This document shows positions 27,233 to 36,460 of a DNA stretch of 64,000 nt, piece by piece. Source of the DNA: Ruminococcus sp. GTDB lineage: Bacteria; Bacillota; Clostridia; Oscillospirales; Ruminococcaceae. The notes under the pieces are model-generated. The model had not been told where the DNA came from. It ran no database searches and saw nothing but the letters and a program-made list of their open reading frames with translations. The stretch lies in NCBI GenBank assembly GCA_015066935.1, contig SVNK01000004.1, positions 118,765 through 182,764 on the forward strand, in the 5' to 3' direction. The position numbers were made by a program, and so were the translations under genes. Position 1 is the first letter of the stretch. Every line of letters starts with the position of its first letter.

Positions 27233-27276
27233 AGAGCAATGTCTGTATATACCTCTATACGGACATTGCTCTTAAT
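27233..27276 (+). terminator. Terminator after the cellulase gene
   Basis: A 16-bp stem AGAGCAATGTC.. (27233-27248 with 27257-27272, one G-U) followed by CTTAATTCTT. Confidence 0.75.
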
Positions 27277-27310
27277 TCTTGCATGTTTTACCCTGACGGT
27301 CCGGTAAACG

Positions 27311-27343
27311 AAAAATCCCGACGGCTCTTATGAACCGTCGGGA
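27311..27343 (-). terminator. Terminator of the sugar ABC operon
   Basis: TCCCGACGG/CCGTCGGGA stem (27316-27343) with five T on the minus-strand 3' side (27311-27315). Confidence 0.8.
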
Positions 27344-27367
27344 TAAAAGTATGTTCTGAATTGATTC

Positions 27368-28228
27368 TTATTCCTTTACACCACCAAGTGCAACACCTGC
27401 AATAATGTGCTTTGAAAGCAGGAAGTACACTACGAGTACGGGAAGAACAGTGAGGAACAGTCCAAGATAAACTGCACCGAATTCTGTCTTATAGATGTCG
27501 CCTCTGAGAAGTGAAACCATCATAGGCATTGTATTTTTCTCGGGGTCATTAATGAGAATCATCGGCATAAACAGGTTGTTCCAGCTTGTAACGAAAGCAA
27601 AGATAGCCTGTGTAGCCATAGCAGGCTTCATCATGGGGAGAACGATCTGGTTGAAGATTCTGAACTCTCCGGCACCGTCGATACGTGCTGAATGGAGAAT
27701 ATCCATCGGTAAAGCAGGTATCATATATTGCCTCATGAAGAATACTACTGTCGGAGCCGCAATTGCGGGAAGAATAAGTGCTAAGTAATTGTTTGTAAGA
27801 CCAATCTTATACATGAACTGGAAGAAACCGATACCTGTAACCTGTGCAGGAATCATAAGAACAGCCATAATAAATGTGAAGAACGGCTTTCTGAGCCTCC
27901 AATCATACGCAACAAGAGCAAATGCAGTCATTGTTGAGAAGTAGATTGTAAGAATGGTTGAACTTACAGAAATGATAAGAGAGTTTGTGAAACCCTTCAG
28001 TGGGTCGAAGTTGTTTTTTCCGTCAAGGAATTCGAGGTTTTTGAACAGATTTGTTCCGGGAATTAATGAAACAGGATTCTGCTGAACCTCAACCGATGTT
28101 CTTGTTGAGTTGATAATCAGTATCACAAACGGAAACAGACTGATTATTGCAAGTATAATACAGGTTATATATGCAACCGTAAGAAACAACGGAGACGAAC
28201 CTCTTTTACTATATTTGTTTTTTACCAT
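27368..28228 (-). CDS. Carbohydrate ABC transporter permease (MalG type)
   Basis: 286 residues with six membrane helices. The EAA-like coupling motif is in the SARIDGAGEFRIFNQIVLPMM region. It forms the inner-membrane channel with the MalF-type protein encoded just upstream (7-nt overlap). No ATPase gene is next to it, as is usual in Firmicutes where a shared MsmK-type ATPase serves several sugar importers. Neighbouring xylose genes suggest xylo-oligosaccharide or related glycoside uptake (inference). Confidence 0.92.
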   Translation of the reverse strand: MVKNKYSKRGSSPLFLTVAYITCIILAIISLFPFVILIINSTRTSVEVQQNPVSLIPGTNLFKNLEFLDGKNNFDPLKGFTNSLIISVSSTILTIYFSTMTAFALVAYDWRLRKPFFTFIMAVLMIPAQVTGIGFFQFMYKIGLTNNYLALILPAIAAPTVVFFMRQYMIPALPMDILHSARIDGAGEFRIFNQIVLPMMKPAMATQAIFAFVTSWNNLFMPMILINDPEKNTMPMMVSLLRGDIYKTEFGAVYLGLFLTVLPVLVVYFLLSKHIIAGVALGGVKE

Positions 28229-29220
28229 TCCATTCCACCTCGCAGTTTACTTGCTTTCTTGGCAGCCTTTATTTCCTTTTTACGCATTGCTTCATCCTTA
28301 TCACGCATTATGTAGAACAATACGGCTGAACATGCTGCAATAATCAGGAATATTATCATACTTGCTGCGGCAGCTCTGTTATACAGGAACTCATTGGAGA
28401 ACGCAAGATCTCGGATAAATACGCTTGATGTACGTGTAGAGTTGTCAGGACCGCCCTGATTGTAAAGCTGAGGAATATCAAACATATTAAGACCACCTAC
28501 AAGGCTGGTTACGAGTGTGTAAAGAAGAACAGTCTTGAGGTTAGGAATTGTAATCTTGAAGAATGTCTGAACTCCGTTAGCGCCGTCAATATCAGCAGCC
28601 TCAAAGATGTCGGGGCTGATACCGAGAACACCGGAAATAAGTACGATCATTGTATTTCCGTACCATGTAAGGAACTGAATGAACGCAACTACAAGTTGTG
28701 ATGCAGTTGTATCTGCATGGAAATTGTAGGGTTTGTCAAGAATATTGAAACGAGTAAGAAGATCGTTTACAGGACCTGCAGGATACTGGAATAATGTGAA
28801 GAACAGCATCGCAACAGAAGCAGCTGTAATAATGTTAGGCATATAGAAAATTACCTTAAATGCGCCCTTACCCTTGAGTTCATTACGACGTGATGTAAAC
28901 CACGCTGTAAGAATGAGTGCCATAGTAATCTGAGGAATAAAATTGAGAATCCAGATTACAATTGTATTTTTTATAGTCTTCTTAAAGAGTTCGTTCTGAA
29001 GAACCCATTTGAAATTCGCAAAAACATCGCCTTCAAGAATGTTCCAGTCAGTATTGCCTATACCTTCACAGTCTGTAAAGCCGAGAATTGCTGTATAAAT
29101 TGTTGGATACAGAGAAAAAATCAAATAAGCAAGAATAAAGGGGAGACTGAATAAATAACCATATTTTGCATAGCTTATGCGTTTCAGTCTCTTGCTTGAA
29201 TTAGGAGTTCCCACTGTCAT
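28222..29220 (-). CDS. Carbohydrate ABC transporter permease (MalF type)
   Basis: 332 residues with six membrane helices and the EAA-like loop EAADIDGANGVQTFFKITIPNL. An AAGGAGG site precedes the start. It pairs with the MalG-type permease downstream and the binding protein upstream. The 140 nt between the binding-protein gene and this gene hold two strong hairpins, which probably lower permease expression relative to the binding protein. Confidence 0.92.
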   Translation of the reverse strand: MTVGTPNSSKRLKRISYAKYGYLFSLPFILAYLIFSLYPTIYTAILGFTDCEGIGNTDWNILEGDVFANFKWVLQNELFKKTIKNTIVIWILNFIPQITMALILTAWFTSRRNELKGKGAFKVIFYMPNIITAASVAMLFFTLFQYPAGPVNDLLTRFNILDKPYNFHADTTASQLVVAFIQFLTWYGNTMIVLISGVLGISPDIFEAADIDGANGVQTFFKITIPNLKTVLLYTLVTSLVGGLNMFDIPQLYNQGGPDNSTRTSSVFIRDLAFSNEFLYNRAAAASMIIFLIIAACSAVLFYIMRDKDEAMRKKEIKAAKKASKLRGGMEW

Positions 29221-29248
29221 ATCCTCCTTCTGATTAAAATAAAAGAAT

Positions 29249-29348
29249 AAGAACCTGTATCAATAAGCTCCTGTACATTTTATTGACAAAAGCCCATTGG
29301 CACAGGTTCTTAGTAATATTCTGCGGATAAGTTGCCCTATCCGCAGAA
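29249..29348 (-). promoter_or_regulatory. Two hairpins between binding protein and permeases
   Basis: AAGAACCTGT/ACAGGTTCTT (29249-29258 with 29302-29311) and TTCTGCGGATA/TATCCGCAGAA (29319-29329 with 29338-29348). No long T run follows, so they may work as partial terminators or RNA stability elements. Confidence 0.6.
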
Positions 29349-29363
29349 CAGAATACTTAATTA

Positions 29364-30719
29364 TCAGTCAACTTCAACCTTTGTGGTAGACTTAACGCTC
29401 TTCTTGAATTCCTCAATAGCTTCACTACGTGACTTCTTGCCCTCAACATACTGAGTAACCTGATCACGGAATGCCTTGTTGAACTTCTCATCGTACTGAG
29501 TGAGGTTCTTACCGTTAGCATACTCATTAGCAGGAACGAATACGTCGAACATGTTCTGACCGCCGAGGAAGTCAAGCTTACCGTCAGACATAGCCATTAC
29601 CTTAGCAGAAGCAACACAGTCCTTTGTAGGTGCTTCAGGGTCATATGTTCCGTTAGCCCACATATACTGGAGACCATCCTTTGTTGCATCAAGTGTGATC
29701 CACTCAATGATTTCGCCGATTGCCTTCTTCTTCTCATCAGAAGCGTCCTTGTTAGCGAGGAGCCATGTACCGCCCCAGAAGAAGCCTACAGGAGGAGGAC
29801 AAACTGCCCAGTCACCGTATGTGCCTTCGCCAACTGCAGTACCGTCGCAGTTTTTAGCTATTGTGTAGTTGATGAGCCATGCAGGACCAAAGAATCCGAA
29901 TACCTTCTTAGGACCGGCATCCTTCATATCATTGAACCAGCCTTCCTGCCAGTCAGTTGTACCATTGATATAGCCGTTATCGTAGAGTTCCTTGGAAAGA
30001 TCAAGGAAGTTCTCACGCTTAGGATCGATTGTGAGCTTGTTATCTACAACCCAACCCTGTGATGAGCTGTTCTCAACAGCGTGCCAGAGGTCACCGTCGC
30101 CTGAAAGCATAGCGTAACCCTTGCCGCTCATATCCTCAGCAACATCAAAGAACTTATCCCATGAGTTTGTACCTGCACCGATAGCTTCTGCAACTGTAGC
30201 AGGATCATCTGTTCCTAATACGTCCTTAGCGAGTGAACGACGGTAAATGAAAGCACCGCCTGTAGCCTGATAACCAAGAGCAACAACCTTGCCGTCTCTT
30301 GTACCGAGGTCTACGGAGTACTGAGCGATCTCAGCGTCCTTGATTTTGCCTTCAACGTCCTCGATACCGAGCTCCTCGTAAGTAGCAGCGTACTTGGAAA
30401 GGTCGCCCTGTGAGTACTTGAGGATGAAAGCAGCCTCTGCACAGTACATATCGGGTGAATCGCTGTTGTTGTTAGCAAGAGCAAGGTCAAGAGCATCCTG
30501 ATATGCACCGTTATCGGTAGCCTTTACAGTTGTCTTAACTTTGTACTTCTTTGCGAAATCGGGGTGAGTATCGAGATACTTCTGTACCATTCCGGGTACT
30601 TCCTCTGTGAATGCCATAAGATTGATAGTAACCTTATCGTCTTTCTCCTTGCCGCAGGCTGTAGATGTGAACAGCATTGTCATAGCAGCGAGGCCACATA
30701 AAACTTTCTTCATTTTCAT
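29364..30719 (-). CDS. Extracellular sugar-binding lipoprotein of ABC importer
   Basis: 451 residues. A lipoprotein signal (MKMKKVLCGLAAMTMLFTS, lipobox ending STAC with Cys at about 23) is followed by a family 1 solute-binding fold. It would be tethered outside the membrane and deliver sugars to the two permeases. The start at 30719 is set by GGAGG 8 nt upstream; the frame stays open 126 nt further up but only through the intergenic region. High use of preferred codons fits strong expression. Confidence 0.92.
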   Translation of the reverse strand: MKMKKVLCGLAAMTMLFTSTACGKEKDDKVTINLMAFTEEVPGMVQKYLDTHPDFAKKYKVKTTVKATDNGAYQDALDLALANNNSDSPDMYCAEAAFILKYSQGDLSKYAATYEELGIEDVEGKIKDAEIAQYSVDLGTRDGKVVALGYQATGGAFIYRRSLAKDVLGTDDPATVAEAIGAGTNSWDKFFDVAEDMSGKGYAMLSGDGDLWHAVENSSSQGWVVDNKLTIDPKRENFLDLSKELYDNGYINGTTDWQEGWFNDMKDAGPKKVFGFFGPAWLINYTIAKNCDGTAVGEGTYGDWAVCPPPVGFFWGGTWLLANKDASDEKKKAIGEIIEWITLDATKDGLQYMWANGTYDPEAPTKDCVASAKVMAMSDGKLDFLGGQNMFDVFVPANEYANGKNLTQYDEKFNKAFRDQVTQYVEGKKSRSEAIEEFKKSVKSTTKVEVD

Positions 30720-30810
30720 GGTGAAAACCTCCATTTTGAAAATATTATTATTTATTTGAACGACATTAATATGCACGTTCGATACATTAGTAATATAATA
30801 TGGTGTTTGC

Positions 30811-31704
30811 TTATTTTCTTTCGGAAATAAGTTCTTCAACCACATCGTCGGTACTTCCCTTTACGTGGGAGAGTTCCCACTTTTCCGTTATTGAAGCTGT
30901 TTCTCCCGGCTCATAATTTCTGAGTTCTCCAAGGATTTCACATTCAAGGAAAAGTTCGTTTGTATAGGTTTCGAAGTTGCAGCAGAAATCGGGATATTCG
31001 ATTCTGTGGTATTCTTCAACGCTTACCTTCAGCATCTGACTGCCGAGTATATAAGCTATGTAGCCGTCAGTTACATTGAAACCGGCCTTGAAAGCAGTTT
31101 TTTCTTCGGGATTCTGTCTGAGGAGCGCATATTTATTCGCCAACGTAAATCTTGTGTCATAGATGTCGGCATAACTCCAGAGCGACATTGTTCTGTTTGG
31201 AAGAAAACCGTTGTTGTCTCTGCAGAGAGGAATAAACTCTGTTCCTCCGGGAGCAAGACCTGTCACAGACCATGGAGCAAACTCCATTGCTTTATCGGAA
31301 GAATTCGTTATTCTGTTCTGAATTGTAACAGAATCGTCATCATTCATTGTGCATACGAGACTGTACTGCTTATCAAAAATTGTTCTCGGCGGAGTAAGCG
31401 TCAGAACATTCCCGTCAAAGCTGATATCTACCTTTGAGTTATCCGGAAGGTATGTTTCGGGCATTTTCTCAGGAGCACACCATATTCGGTGACCGCCGTA
31501 TGCATACCAGACTCCGTAACCGGGATTGATTTCATAGAAATTACGCTCATAGTCCTCAAAGAGAACATTCGGACCGTCACAGAAACCGAAAAATATTATT
31601 CTGGGACCCTCATCAACTGTTGCTATCAGTTTTATCCTGCCGTTATCCATACAGACACAATTACCATAATTCTTATATGCTGTTTCATAACAAGCAACCG
31701 CCAT
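30811..31704 (-). CDS. DUF4380-type protein (aldose-epimerase-like fold)
   Basis: 297 residues, no signal peptide. The N-terminus (NGRIKLIATVDEGPRIIFFG), the GHRIWCAPEKMPETY stretch and the APWSVTGLAPGG motif fit DUF4380, whose members have a galactose-mutarotase-like beta-sandwich. A role in sugar handling is plausible but unproven. First gene of the transport operon, divergent from the AraC regulator and 91 nt upstream of the binding protein. Confidence 0.75.
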   Translation of the reverse strand: MAVACYETAYKNYGNCVCMDNGRIKLIATVDEGPRIIFFGFCDGPNVLFEDYERNFYEINPGYGVWYAYGGHRIWCAPEKMPETYLPDNSKVDISFDGNVLTLTPPRTIFDKQYSLVCTMNDDDSVTIQNRITNSSDKAMEFAPWSVTGLAPGGTEFIPLCRDNNGFLPNRTMSLWSYADIYDTRFTLANKYALLRQNPEEKTAFKAGFNVTDGYIAYILGSQMLKVSVEEYHRIEYPDFCCNFETYTNELFLECEILGELRNYEPGETASITEKWELSHVKGSTDDVVEELISERK

Positions 31705-31848
31705 TTAAGATCACCCCAAGGAACATTTTTTAATAGCCTGTGTTCTTTCCATGAATTAATTATATCCCTTACGGACCAAATATACTAACCATATATTGCG
31801 ACGCTATAATCATCTTTTGCTTTATTTTACAAAAACAATCAAAAGCTA

Positions 31849-31878
31849 TTTACAAATAATATGTAAATGGTATATAAT
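31849..31878 (+). promoter_or_regulatory. Promoter of the AraC-type regulator
   Basis: TTTACA (31849-31854), 18 nt, TATAAT (31873-31878). ATTTAC/GTAAAT forms a dyad over the -35 region. Confidence 0.6.
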
Positions 31879-31919
31879 ATGTAATAACAAACGGGTTTCC
31901 GTATACATGAGGTGGTTTT

Positions 31920-32789
31920 ATGATAAAAAATCTTTCGGGAGTTTATGAAATTGTTGAATATGAAAACAAACGATCAGTTATGCTTTACGACAACGACCAG
32001 ACTGAATCGTATCCCATTCACTGGCATAACGCTGTTGAAATCATTATTCCGCTTTCCAATGATTTCTGCGTAATTTCAGGCGGCGTTGAATATCACCTTA
32101 AAGAAAAAGAAATACTAATAATCCCTCCCGGAGAGCTTCACTCCATGCCGGCAAAGGAAGGCAGACGAATAATCTTTCAATGCGATAACACACTCCTGAG
32201 CGATGTCGCTGTGCTTGATTCGCTTATGCCCGTATTCAATTCATCACTTCATATCACTCCCGACATCGACAAGCAGCTCTACCTTATAGCAAGAAAAGGC
32301 ATACTCGATATTTATAACGATTATTTCTCAAGAACTCCGATTTCTGATACACGAATCTATCTCAACCTTCTTATAATGTTAACCGCTATAAGAGAATTCC
32401 AGATAAAACGAATCTCAAATGAAGCCGATGAATTCGTCATCAACTCGGACGACCGTGTAAAACTCAGCCGTGTAATGAAATATATCGACCAGAATTTCAC
32501 CGAGGAAATCTCTCTGGACAAGCTCGCCGCTGTTGCAGGCTACAGTAAATACCATTTTTCCCGTATATTTAAAAAGTATCATAATATGTCAACGGTGCAG
32601 TACATAAGCCGTAAACGAATCAAGCTTGCAGAACGTCTCCTTGTTGACCCCGAACTCTCCATCACCGAAGTCGCAATGCGTTCAGGTTTTTCAAGTCTTA
32701 CAACCTTCAACCGCATTTTTAAAATGGAAAAACAATGCACTCCCACAGAATTCAAGAAAATGCATAACGCTTCAGCACATAATATATAA
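31920..32789 (+). CDS. AraC family regulator with cupin sensor
   Basis: 289 residues. N-terminal AraC-type cupin (HWHNAVEIIIPL, LIIPPGELHSMPA) and C-terminal double HTH (LDKLAAVAGYSKYHFSRIFKKY; EVAMRSGFSSLTTFNRIFK). It lies between the divergent uptake operon and the aldolase/xylose genes, and is the likely sugar-responsive activator of both (inference). GAGGTGG precedes the start. Confidence 0.9.
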   Translation: MIKNLSGVYEIVEYENKRSVMLYDNDQTESYPIHWHNAVEIIIPLSNDFCVISGGVEYHLKEKEILIIPPGELHSMPAKEGRRIIFQCDNTLLSDVAVLDSLMPVFNSSLHITPDIDKQLYLIARKGILDIYNDYFSRTPISDTRIYLNLLIMLTAIREFQIKRISNEADEFVINSDDRVKLSRVMKYIDQNFTEEISLDKLAAVAGYSKYHFSRIFKKYHNMSTVQYISRKRIKLAERLLVDPELSITEVAMRSGFSSLTTFNRIFKMEKQCTPTEFKKMHNASAHNI

Positions 32790-32825
32790 TGTATAACAAT
32801 TACTTACTGATTTTTGCACAATTAA

Positions 32826-32887
32826 GCAAATATTGCAAATCAAAAAGCAAATAATGATATGACATATGTGCATTTTCCATGTATAAT
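32826..32887 (+). promoter_or_regulatory. Aldolase promoter with three GCAAAT repeats
   Basis: ATGACA (32859-32864), 17 nt, TATAAT (32882-32887). Three direct GCAAAT repeats at 32826, 32835 and 32847 lie just upstream of the -35 box, where an AraC-type activator would bind. Confidence 0.5.
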
Positions 32888-32958
32888 ATAATTGTAAAGT
32901 AAACGTCAGAAATTAACTGCTGTTCGCTGTAATATGTACATTGAAAGGATAATGTGAA

Positions 32959-33606
32959 ATGAAGCTTTTTATTGATACAGCCAACACTGATGACATCCGT
33001 GAAGCGGCTGAACTCGGTGTAATCTGCGGTGTTACCACAAACCCCTCACTTATTGCTAAAGAGGGCAGAAATTTCGAAGAGGTCATTACTGAAATAACCG
33101 GAATTGTTGACGGTCCGATTTCAGCTGAGGTTATCTCACTCAAGGCTGACGAAATGGTTGAAGAGGCAATTCCTCTTTCAAAAATCAACAAGAATATCGT
33201 TATCAAGCTCCCGATGTGTGCCGAAGGTCTTAAAGCCTGCAAAAAGCTCACAGAAATGGGAATCAAAACAAATGTAACTCTTATCTTCTCTGCTGCTCAG
33301 GCTATGCTTGCTGCTAATGCAGGTGCAACCTATGTTTCTCCATTCCTCGGCAGACTCGACGACATCGGAATGGAAGGTATGCAGCTTATTGAGGAAATCG
33401 TCGATATTTTCAGTGTTCAGAATATCAAAACCGAAATTATCGCCGCTTCCATCAGAAATCCGATTCATGTAACTGCTGCCGCAAGAGTCGGATGTGATAT
33501 CGCTACAGTTCCCATGAATGTTATCCGTCAGATGATAAAGCACCCCATGACGGACGCAGGTATCGAAAGATTCCTCAAGGACTGGGAAGGCGTTGCAAAC
33601 AAGTAA
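32959..33606 (+). CDS. Transaldolase / fructose-6-phosphate aldolase family enzyme
   Basis: 215 residues, the short TalC/Fsa class. The Schiff-base Lys lies in [12 protein letters not shown] (about residue 83). The N-terminal [16 protein letters not shown] and [13 protein letters not shown] are diagnostic. In this locus it most likely serves as transaldolase in the pentose phosphate pathway that xylA/xylB feed; a fructose-6-phosphate aldolase activity is the alternative. GAAAGGA precedes the start. Its own promoter and terminator are visible. Confidence 0.92.
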   Translation: MKLFIDTANTDDIREAAELGVICGVTTNPSLIAKEGRNFEEVITEITGIVDGPISAEVISLKADEMVEEAIPLSKINKNIVIKLPMCAEGLKACKKLTEMGIKTNVTLIFSAAQAMLAANAGATYVSPFLGRLDDIGMEGMQLIEEIVDIFSVQNIKTEIIAASIRNPIHVTAAARVGCDIATVPMNVIRQMIKHPMTDAGIERFLKDWEGVANK

Positions 33607-33681
33607 TCTTTCATCCCCCTTAAATATACAGGCAGCACCGCATAGTGACCGTGTTTCCGGCCATTGTGCGGTGTTGCTTGC

Positions 33682-33721
33682 GCCGAGTATTTCACACCCT
33701 CTCGAGATACTCGGCTTTTTT
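33682..33721 (+). terminator. Terminator after the aldolase gene
   Basis: GCCGAGTAT (33682-33690) / ATACTCGGC (33707-33715) then TTTTTTG. Another hairpin, GCAGCACCGCA/TGCGGTGTTGC, lies just before it at 33632-33677. Confidence 0.8.
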
Positions 33722-33735
33722 GTACCCTCTGACAT

Positions 33736-33768
33736 AAAAAGGCACTTCACAATTCTGTGAAGTGCCTT
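33736..33768 (-). terminator. Terminator after xylB
   Basis: Stem GGCACTTCACA/TGTGAAGTGCC (33741-33766), with TTTTT on the minus-strand 3' side. Confidence 0.8.
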
Positions 33769-33788
33769 TATCATTTATTGCGGTCGGG

Positions 33789-35312
33789 TTATATTTTTGC
33801 AAGCTTTCCGCACTGCTCCTTTACAGCAGGATAAATCTCGTCGTACAGACGGAAATACTTCTCATAAACAGGAACATTCTCCTCAACAGGCTGCTGAATC
33901 TTCGAAATTCCTACGATCTTCTCGCAAGCCTCCGGTACTGAACTGTAAATTCCTGCACCAACCATCGCAAGAATTGCAACGCCAAGTGCGGGACCTTCCT
34001 TCGATGAAGCAGTCTTTACAGGACAAGCATATAGGTCGGCAAGCATCTGTCTCCAGAGAGGTGAACTTCCGCCGCCTCCGCAAGCCATCATGTCGGAAAC
34101 ATCGATTCCCATTTCACGGCAGATTTCCACACAGTCACGGAGAGAATACGCAACACCCTCCATTACAGCACGCAGCATATCCTTTTTAGTATGAATTGCC
34201 GAGAGTCCGAAGAACATTCCTCTTGCATCAGGATCAAGATGCGGAGTACGCTCTCCCATAAGGTAAGGCAGGTAAATAAGTCTGTTTGCACCAATCGGAA
34301 CTGTCTCAGCTTCCTTGTCCATGAGATAATACTCATCAACACCCATGAGCTTAGCTGTGTCCTTTTCAGCCTGACAGAAATTGTCTCTGAACCACTTGAG
34401 TGAAAGTCCTGCACCCTGAGTTACGCCCATGATGTGCCAACATCCCGGAACAGCTGCACAGCACGTATGAACTCTGCCCTTGGGGTCGATCGAAACCTTT
34501 GATGTGTGGGCAAAAACTACGCCCGATGTACCGATTGTTGTGAAGGCTCTGCCGTCTGTAACAACACCCGTTCCGACTGCAGCAGCAGCATTGTCGCCTG
34601 CACCGCCTACAACGATTGTTCCCTCAGCAAGACCTGTAAGCTCAGAAGCTGCCTTGCTGATTTTTCCTGTTACCTCGCAGGACTCGTAAACCTTTGCAAG
34701 CATCGACATGTCGATTCCGAGTGCATTGCACACTTCCTCGCTCCAGCAGCGATTCGGAACATCAAGAAGCTGCATTCCCGAAGCGTCTGAAACTTCTGTT
34801 GCAAATTCTCCTGTAAGCATATATCTGATATAATCCTTGGGAAGGAGAATGTGACGGCACTTCGCATAAATCTCAGGTTCGTTGTTCTTTACCCAGAGAA
34901 TCTTTGCAGCTGTCCATCCTGTGAGTGCGGGATTTGCGGTGATTTCGATGAGCTTCTCTCTGCCGAGCTTCTCGTTCATCTCCTCAACCTCAGCAGCAGT
35001 TCTCTGGTCGCACCAGATTATCGACTTGCGGAGAACTTCGCCATTCTCGTCGAGCATTACAAGTCCGTGCATCTGTCCCGAAAGACCTACTCCGACTATG
35101 TCCGCTGCATCAACTCCGCTGCTGCTTATTACTGTTTTTACTGTTGAAGCCGCAGCATTCCACCAGTCGGCAGGTTCCTGCTCTGCATAGCCGTTCTTTG
35201 GCTGGTAGAGAGGGTATTCTATTGTGTTTGAAGCGATTACTGTTCCATTTTCATCAAAAAGTACAGTCTTTGTACCGCTTGTTCCGATGTCGATTCCAAT
35301 TACATAACGCAT
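33789..35312 (-). CDS. xylB: Xylulokinase
   Basis: 507 residues, FGGY kinase fold. N-terminal phosphate loop IGIDIGTSGTKTVLFDENG, catalytic Asp region GVGLSGQMHGLV, and C-terminal ACGGGGSSPLWRQMLADL. Phosphorylates D-xylulose to xylulose 5-phosphate. AAAGGAG precedes the start. It is the last gene of a minus-strand run GH3-xylA-(DUF4268)-xylB, although the 100-nt gap in front holds a hairpin cluster. Confidence 0.95.
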   Translation of the reverse strand: MRYVIGIDIGTSGTKTVLFDENGTVIASNTIEYPLYQPKNGYAEQEPADWWNAAASTVKTVISSSGVDAADIVGVGLSGQMHGLVMLDENGEVLRKSIIWCDQRTAAEVEEMNEKLGREKLIEITANPALTGWTAAKILWVKNNEPEIYAKCRHILLPKDYIRYMLTGEFATEVSDASGMQLLDVPNRCWSEEVCNALGIDMSMLAKVYESCEVTGKISKAASELTGLAEGTIVVGGAGDNAAAAVGTGVVTDGRAFTTIGTSGVVFAHTSKVSIDPKGRVHTCCAAVPGCWHIMGVTQGAGLSLKWFRDNFCQAEKDTAKLMGVDEYYLMDKEAETVPIGANRLIYLPYLMGERTPHLDPDARGMFFGLSAIHTKKDMLRAVMEGVAYSLRDCVEICREMGIDVSDMMACGGGGSSPLWRQMLADLYACPVKTASSKEGPALGVAILAMVGAGIYSSVPEACEKIVGISKIQQPVEENVPVYEKYFRLYDEIYPAVKEQCGKLAKI

Positions 35313-35333
35313 AATAATTTACTCCTTTCACTT

Positions 35334-35404
35334 CGGGACGCTGTCCCGTACCCTGCAAGGGCTGTCTGCCCTTGACCCGACTTAAGGGCAGATACGCCCT
35401 TAAG
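35334..35404. repeat. Triple-hairpin cluster between xylB and the DUF4268 gene
   Basis: Consecutive stems CGGGAC/GTCCCG (35334-35348), CAAGGGC/GCCCTTG (35356-35374) and CTTAAGGGC/GCCCTTAAG (35381-35404). No gene. It resembles a small repeat unit or a terminator group for the DUF4268 gene. Confidence 0.65.
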
Positions 35405-35414
35405 AATCCCTGTG

Positions 35415-36353
35415 TTATTGAGATTTATATTTATCAACAATTTCTTCTTTAAGTTTCATACAAGTGTCACACAGCCATTTAAACTGTCTTTCCCAATCAG
35501 ACCTGTCAGTTATGTCAGCCGACTCAACTATATTAATCGTTGCATCTTTTTTTCCTTGTGTTATATAAAGCTTCTCATCAAATCCCGAATTTATTTCATC
35601 TTCATTTGACTTGTATATATCAATAAATCCAGTTTTTTTGCTGCAATAAATCGCAGCTCTGATTCGTTTCTTCTGAATGCTTATTGCCAAACATATGGAG
35701 CATAACTTTGTTCCGGCTTTTACATCAAGCCAATTGCGAGAACCGTACTTCAACCTGTTTGACTTTATAAACTGATAATTCGCATCTGAATATTCGCAAA
35801 ACTTTTCCCAATATTCAAGCTTTAGCGAATTATTAGGGTCCGAACCTTTCTCGACACTCTTATTCGCTTTCATCCATCCATTCGGAGCCGAAATGATGCT
35901 GAATTTCGGAGCAATGTCTGAATTCCCGATTTTCCATAATTCGATTTCCAGAAGATAGAACTCTATTTCCTCATCAGTTTTTTCATTAAGCCACTCTATC
36001 GCCTGACGATGTTCATCACGTGCTTCCTTTACAACCCAGACGATTATTTCTGCCTGTTTTGCAGAAGCATAGGTGATTATTTTTCCCAGATGGTCATGAT
36101 TGGTTTTTTCAAGCTGGTTTTCAATAATGATTTTTCTATTGGTTGCAACTTCCTTCGCAAGTATATCAATCGAAAAAGCTCCTGCAGGTTCTTCGGTATT
36201 GATCAACTCAATCTCAACGCCAAGCGTTTCACCGAGAAGATTCAGATTTTCTTCCTCGGCAAGCCATATTGTAAAATCATACGCCTCATTCTTCCATACT
36301 GAACGAAGATCGTCACATTTAACGAGTTTGCCTAACGAAATTTCCGTCGCCAT
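35415..36353 (-). CDS. DUF4268 protein with PD-(D/E)XK nuclease-like domain
   Basis: 312 residues. The N-terminal ~160 carry a pattern like a PD-(D/E)XK core: FSIDILAKE followed by KIIIENQLEKTNHDHLGKI, that is D, E and Q in place of Lys. The C-terminal half fits DUF4268 (SIQKKRIRAAIYCSKKTGFID, WLCDTCMKLKEE). Related proteins are found near restriction and defence genes; function unproven. It sits between xylA and xylB, is more AT-rich than they are, and has hairpins at both ends, so it looks inserted. GGGAG precedes the start. Confidence 0.7.
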   Translation of the reverse strand: MATEISLGKLVKCDDLRSVWKNEAYDFTIWLAEEENLNLLGETLGVEIELINTEEPAGAFSIDILAKEVATNRKIIIENQLEKTNHDHLGKIITYASAKQAEIIVWVVKEARDEHRQAIEWLNEKTDEEIEFYLLEIELWKIGNSDIAPKFSIISAPNGWMKANKSVEKGSDPNNSLKLEYWEKFCEYSDANYQFIKSNRLKYGSRNWLDVKAGTKLCSICLAISIQKKRIRAAIYCSKKTGFIDIYKSNEDEINSGFDEKLYITQGKKDATINIVESADITDRSDWERQFKWLCDTCMKLKEEIVDKYKSQ

Positions 36354-36398
36354 TCAAATCACTCCCTTTAAATCTGTCATCAGCACTGAATATGACTC

Positions 36399-36421
36399 AG
36401 CCCCCGTGAAAACGAGGGCTT
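36399..36421 (-). terminator. Hairpin after xylA
   Basis: AGCCCTCGT/ACGGGGGCT on the minus strand (with G-U), 40 nt after the xylA stop and 46 nt before the DUF4268 start. No T run, so it is a weak terminator or stabilising hairpin. Confidence 0.4.
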
Positions 36422-36460
36422 TGTCGCATATTTATAGGCTGAACATGAAGAAAGCTTTAA

